The notes beneath the pieces were generated by a model that worked only from the letters and a program-made list of their open reading frames with translations, searched no databases and had not been told where the DNA came from. From contig JAEHOE010000040.1 of assembly GCA_016858145.1 (NCBI GenBank), positions 310,001-374,000 of the forward strand: a stretch of DNA of 64,000 nucleotides. The letters are read 5' to 3'. Origin of the DNA: Edaphochlamys debaryana. Its lineage: Eukaryota; Chlorophyta; Chlorophyceae; Chlamydomonadales. Below, piece after piece: positions 58,870 to 64,000 of this stretch. Both the position numbers and the translations under genes were made by a program. Numbering within the stretch: the stretch's first letter is position 1; each line of letters opens with the position of its first letter.

Positions 58870-59400
58870 ATTGCACTTCGCTCATCGACGTCAACGTCGG
58901 GGGCCGGGTTGCGTCACGTGGGGGGGACGTGGAGGGGCATTACAGTACCGGTACGTGCGAGACACATAGGGCATGGGCGGATCAACCGTGGATGCGGGCC
59001 CGGCGTCAGTTGTGCTGATTTCGCACCTTCTATCTACTTCAGGACCTCGCACGACGAGGCCCACATCAAGCGCGGTGTTGCTGCTCAGGCGAGCGTCATG
59101 GGCTGTCATTCTCCCCCGGAATGGGGTGGGGCAGACACCAGCACTGGGCGGACCATTACATGAACGACCCACCCACAGGCCCACCAGGCCTGCTGAGGTA
59201 TCCCACCTTATTAGAGGCATGGTTAGACAACCAGCAAGCCTCAACGCACCGCCGCAGCAGCTCCGCCTTCAGACGGCAAGAACAACGGTGCGAGGCCCGC
59301 CCTTCACCAAATGCACCTCCCACAAGCCATAAACTTCCCACAACTCGCTATTGGGCCGCAGGTTGCTATGTATGTGGCCCACATCCTCCCACCTTGTACG
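58870..59400. repeat. Local repeat, second copy
   Basis: Diverged copy of 57500-58020 in the same orientation; see that entry for shared words. Confidence 0.65.
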
Positions 59401-59858
59401 TCTGATATGGACGCTATGGCAGTAAGCTCGATGTGCACATCCACGCACCCCCCGCTAATCTTCAGTCGAAGGTTGCACCAGCGCTAGAACCACAAACCCC
59501 GCCGCAATTCGTGTTGGGGGCTGCAGCCGCGCTGCGTGCATGCTCCTCGCTTCCTTCCTCGGCCGCACTCGGTAGTGGGTTCAGGTGAGGTTGGGGCATT
59601 CGCGCGCCCCGCTTTCATCACTCTTTATGGGTTATTCGTCATACGTTGCCGGGCCAAAACCCGCCGACGCCGTTCTTCTCTTCCTCAAATGCAAGCTCTC
59701 GCCGCGAAACCCAAGGCCAGGGCCGCCAGAGGAAGCCTCTCGTCATGAAGGAAGAAGCCGCCAATTGCTCGCCCGCGCCCGTGCGCTGGCCGGCAGCCGC
59801 TGCTGCGCTCCGCCGACCACAGCACGCCCCGCACGTGTCGTGTACGTGTCATGGGGCC

Positions 59859-62800
59859 TTACATAGTGTCGTGGAAGGTGCGCGCAATGACCTCGAGCTG
59901 CTGCTCGCGCGTGAGGCGCGCGAAGTGCACCGCGTAGCCCGACACACGGATGGTGAGGGAGGGGTACTGCGGGGGGAGGGGGGCACGAAGGACGGGGGAG
60001 GCGCGAGTCGAACCGCCGAAGCGCATCACCCCAAGCAAGATCAGGTGTAGTTCCAGCACCCTGGTTCCGCAGCTGTCCCGCTCCCCACTCCACCCCTGTG
60101 CCCCGTCCCTCCATCCACCAACCCGCCCCAACCCCAGCCCGCCCTAGCCCCCCCCCCCACCTTCTCCGGGTGCTCCACCGCGTCCATGAGCATGGCCCTG
60201 TTGAGCACGTTGACGTTGATGTGGTGCCCCCCGTTCTGGAAGTAGCCGTCCAGGATGGAGGACAGGTTGGTGGCGCGCTCGCGCTCGCCGCCCTTGCCCA
60301 GGACCTGGGGAGGGTAGGGGGTGGGATGGGGGGAGGCGGGGGAGAGTTGTTGAGGAGTCCAGGTAGGGTTGTAGGACCCAAGAATTGCGAAGTGCTGGTC
60401 GTCGAGGGCTCGCAGGTGGGGCAAAAGGCCGGGGATCAGGGGCAAGCGTCTCGCCCGCCTCAGCTGTGTAGCCTCGGCTCATGCCTCAACCCCCGCATGC
60501 CACCACGCACCTGCGGGATGAGCGAGAAGGTGTTGGAGATGCCGTCCAGGCAGTACGTGTACGGCAGCTTGGCCACCGAGTTGAGCGAGGCCAGGGCGCC
60601 TGAGAGGGGAAGGGGCCGGGAAGGGTTCAGGGGTGCAGCCACGAGTAGCCAGTAGCAGGTACGCCCGCACAGCCGCCTTACGCCCGTTCTGTTCTGTCCA
60701 CGATCGCCGTCCAACCCCACCAACCACACGCACCGTGCGCGTCGCGGCCGTGCAGGGGGTTGGCGCCCGGGGCGAAGGGCTCGCCCTTCTTGCGGCCGTC
60801 GGGGGTGGAGCCGGTCTTCTTGCCGTACACCACGTTGGAGGTGATGGTCAGCACGGAGAGCGTGGGGACGGAGTTGCTGGGGGGGGAGGAGCGGAAGGGG
60901 GAGGGGCTACGGTGTGAGGCCACGGGGTCGGACTCAAACACCCGATAACCCGGACCCCGACTCATCAGCCCCAGCCCCCGCCCTCCCCAACCTGCCGCCC
61001 GGCAACCGCTCCCCCCCTCACCGGTAGGTGTGCTGCTTGGACAGCTTCTGCGAGAAGGTGGAGGCCACCCACTCGGCCATGTCGTCGGCGCGGTCGTCGT
61101 CGTTGCCGTACTTGGGGTAGGCGCCGTCCACCTGTAAGGGAAGAAGGGGGGGAGGAGGAGGAGAAGGGGAGGAGGGCGTCGGGGGAGGAGGTATGCATAG
61201 GGTGTGTCTTGAGTGTGCCCTCCTGGGGATGCTAGCCCCAACAACACGCAGGGGCAAGTTGGGCAAGCCCTGCATCAACCTCCTGCCCCAATCCTTCCCT
61301 TCCCCTCCGCTTGCTGCCACCACCCATGCCCCTTCGCCTCCCCTGCCTCCTCCCCACCCCAAGCTCCAATCCCTCCCCACCCCCCAGGCGCTCACGTGGA
61401 AGTCCACCATGATGCCCTTGGCGTCGAACACGGGCGTGACCTTGGCGTACTTGATGGCCGACAGCGAGTCCGCCACCACGGACAGGCCGCTGATGCCGAA
61501 CGCCAGCAGGCGGCGCACGTGCGTGTCGTGCAGCGCCATCTGCAGCCGCTCGTAGTCGTACTTGTCGTGCATGTCTGACGGGGGAGGGGGGGAGGGGGAG
61601 CGGCGGGCGAGGTTTAGTACGAGGCGGGTGACACAAGGGGCGGTCAAGGGGGGAATGCGAAAGGCGGGTCAGATGAGGTGCGGGTCGCAGCGCGCAGTTC
61701 CAGGTTCGGGGTTGTGGGAGACTGTCGCCCTCCCCCTCCCCTCCCCCTCCCCTCCCCCTCCCCTCCCCCTCCCCTCCCCCTCCCCTCCCCTCCCCCTCCC
61801 CTCCCCCTCCCCTCCTCTCCCCCTCCCCTCCCCCTCCCCTCCCCTCCCCTCCCCTCCCCCTCCCCTCCCCTCCCCTCCCCCTCCCCTCCCCCCCCCTCAC
61901 AGTGGATGACGTTCATGGTGTTGGCGTACATGGTCGCCAGCCACTCCATGCCCTGCTCCAGCTTGGCCTTGACCTGACAGGGGGGGAGGGGGGAGGGGTC
62001 GGGGGGGGGGGGGGGAGGGATCGGCGGGGGAGGAACAGAAAGGGGCCGCAAAGAACAGAGAAAGTCCTCGTCGAGTATCGGTAACGGTGTCCACCCCGCG
62101 TGTGCTCTCCTAGCTCAGCCCCGACCTACCCCACAAGCCCCTCTCCCCCCCCCGCCTCCTCACCTCCTCGTAGTCCAGGGGGCCGTCGCCGGTGCGCACG
62201 GGGGCGAACTTGGGGCCCACCTGGTCCCCGGTCACCTCGTCACGGCCCTGGGGGGGTGGGTGGGAGGGGCAAGCGGGGTCGAGGTTTCAGTGGTGTGTCT
62301 CGGGATGTCGAAACGAGGGCAGCTGATTCCAGGAACTCCAGGACGTTTACAGGGCCCAGCGCCCTTACACCTTCCTTCCTCCCCTCTGCCCCGTCTTGCC
62401 TCCCCCCCAAGGTCTCAAGATCTCAAGATCCCACCTGGTTGAGCGTGTACAGCAGCAGCTTGGGCAGGTTGGCGCGGGCGCCGAAGTACTGCATGTCCTT
62501 GCCCACCCGCATGGCAGACACACAGCAGGCGATCGAGTAGTCGGAGCCGAACAGCCGCGACATGAGCTGGTCAGACTCGTACTGGATGGAGGACGTGTCC
62601 AGGGACACCTGTCAGGGGGGAGAGGGAGGGGGAGGGTGGTGGTGGTGTAAGGAGGGTCGGGGGTGAGAGCGCGGAGACGGCCCAGGGGCTGTGTGTCTAG
62701 GTAGGTAGGTGGTGTCTGCCTGCCGGTACTGCGGCTCCTGCCGCCCCCTCGCCGCCCCTGCCCTCCCCACCTTGGCGCAGAACTCCTTGAAGCCCTGGGG

Positions 62801-63856
62801 CAGGCAGTCGTTCCAGAGGATGGTCAGGTTGGGCTCGGGGGCGGGGCCCAGGTTGTCTGCGGAGCGGGGCAGGGAGAGGTGGGCGGTCAGCGGTGGCGTC
62901 AGCCTCAGGTGGTTTGCAAGTGCCAGAAAGCTGCGGGCGGCAACCCCGGGTCCTCATGCCCACAACCCAGCCCTTCCACGCCCCGTCCTCCACCTCCCCC
63001 CAAAGCCCATCCCCTGCTTACAGAGCGTGTTCAGCATGCGGTAGGCCGTCTTGGTGACCATGTGCTTGCCGCTGGCGTCGGTGCCGCCCAGCACGCAGGT
63101 GACCCAGGTGGGGTCGCTGGGGGGGAGGGGGGGAGCAGAACGAGGGGTGGGTGGGGAGGGTTCAGCGGGTTGCTAATACTTCCACCCTTACGCTCCATTT
63201 CCCCCGGTGCCAACCCACTTCGCCCCAGCCTCCTACCCCGTAACCGCCTCCCCCACCCCACCCCACTTCCCCCGACACCCCCTCACCCCGCGAACAGCGA
63301 GTTGTACTCGGGCGTGCGCAGCTGCCGCACCAGGCGCAGCTTCATCACAAAATGGTCGATAAGCTCCTGCGCCTCGGACTCGGTCAGGGTGCCGGCCTGG
63401 GGGGGAGTGGATGCGAGGTTCGTGTCAGGGGCACGGCACAGGCCTGGCACAGCGGTGCGGGGATCCCTCAGGCGACCTCGGGTCCAGCGCAACTGCCGGA
63501 GCTGCCAGTCCTCCCTCCCTCTTTCGCCTTCTTTTCCTCCTCCCCCCCCCCACCTTGAGGTCCCGCTCCATGTAGACGTCCAGGAATGCGTCGATGCGGC
63601 CCAGCGACATGGCGGCGCCGTCCTGCTCCTTGACGGCGCCCAGGTAGCCGAAGTACAGCCTTTGGGGGGGAGGGGGGAGGCGTGTGTGAGGTGCGTGGGC
63701 GCGGGGGTAGTGGGGCACGCCGGTGCAAGCGCGGATGCATCACTCATCAGCCTCCGATGCCTTGGGGACCCCTGTGGGCCCCGGCTGCCTCTCCCGAAAC
63801 CCAACCCCCAACCCCCTGCTCACCACTGGACGGCCTCGCGGGCGTTCTGGGCGGGC
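59859..63856 (-). CDS. PFL1: Pyruvate formate-lyase, C-terminal ~510 aa (5' end beyond window)
   Basis: Fourteen minus-strand exons are visible: 63856-63824, 63659-63554, 63396-63287, 63116-63022, 62856-62771, 62608-62435, 62247-62164, 61973-61901, 61574-61396, 61131-61022, 60876-60734, 60599-60511, 60304-60161 and 59966-59859 (TAA). Phases join throughout. The enzyme splits pyruvate with CoA into acetyl-CoA and formate in algal dark fermentation; in Chlamydomonas it acts in chloroplast and mitochondrion. Diagnostic sites are the adjacent active-site cysteines in [11 protein letters not shown] (codons near 62522-62527) and the glycyl-radical loop RVSGYAVHF (Gly codon 59939-59937), which needs a radical-SAM activating enzyme. 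[20 protein letters not shown] and [19 protein letters not shown] are also typical. The upstream exons encoding the N-terminus and transit peptide lie past 64000. Confidence 0.95.
61729..61897. repeat. G-rich minisatellite in a pyruvate formate-lyase intron
   Basis: About 160 bases of CTCCCCTCCC and CTCCCC units on the plus strand, so the transcript carries runs of GGGGAGGGGGA. It ends only a few bases from the donor of the exon at 61973-61901. Confidence 0.95.
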
Positions 63857-64000
63857 CTGCACAGCGGAGGGGAGCGCAGGGCAGAGGCGGGTCAGTTGTG
63901 CGCTGTTGCCCTGCCCTGCATATGCCTGCGTCGTGCCGCCACCACCTACCCCTCAACCAACGCCAACGCAGCATCCGCTTGTCATCCCCTCCCCTGCCGT

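Larger units (their letters stand above)
57990..59060. repeat. Dispersed repeat copy 2 (interrupted by a MITE)
   Basis: Matches 38200-38770 on both sides of the insertion 58237-58688. Its right part overlaps the local repeat that starts near 58870. Confidence 0.75.
56405..59858. other. Repeat-rich spacer between the WSC and pyruvate formate-lyase genes
   Basis: It contains the 3' UTR of the WSC gene, two diverged copies of a local repeat (about 57500-58020 and 58870-59400), a copy of the dispersed repeat seen at 38.2 kb, and a MITE. No exon was recognised. Confidence 0.5.

Overview
The window is nuclear DNA from a GC-rich, intron-dense green alga of the Chlamydomonas type. The genes are split into many short exons with GT-AG introns and a few GC-AG introns. 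TGTAA, the usual volvocalean poly(A) signal, follows several stop codons. The gene content also fits: an algal pyruvate formate-lyase, a WSC-domain secreted protein, SMP/C2 membrane-tethering proteins and a LINE. All exon models were built by hand from reading frames and splice sites. No search was run.

Layout: (1) 1-1877, plus strand, 3' part of a multi-pass membrane protein. (2) 3905-8296, minus, an 8-exon TKL-type protein kinase homologue that has lost its main catalytic residues (a pseudokinase). (3) 8876-11125, a 2.25-kb foldback element with ~563-bp inverted arms, lying between two divergent genes. (4) 11473-12500, plus, a 110-residue twin-CX9C protein. (5) 13363-16856 and 18086-21176, minus, tandem copies of a secreted SGNH/PC-esterase-like protein, each followed by the same diverged ~270-bp repeat. 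(6) 22310-28891 and 29951-37584, minus, tandem copies of an SMP/C2 (extended-synaptotagmin or plant-SYT-like) tether; the second has a very long Ala-rich N-terminal region. (7) 37.9-41.1 kb, gene-poor and repeat-rich. (8) about 41.1-47.2 kb, plus, a damaged LINE. (9) 47.2-49.6 kb, unassigned. (10) 49612-56404, plus, a WSC-domain secreted protein gene of about 26 exons with two apparent lesions. (11) 56.4-59.8 kb, repeats including a 452-bp hAT-type MITE with an 8-bp target duplication. (12) 59859-63856 and beyond the window edge, minus, the C-terminal ~510 residues of pyruvate formate-lyase.

The genes do not form a pathway. The main theme is local duplication and decay: two tandem gene pairs, a pseudokinase, several repeat families and three kinds of mobile element. 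I found no CRISPR array, rRNA, tRNA or prokaryotic operon. The least familiar items are the triple-dead pseudokinase, the four-fold W/C repeat module in the WSC protein, the Ala-rich expansion in the second SMP/C2 protein, and the 30-bp perfect hairpin at the head of the LINE.
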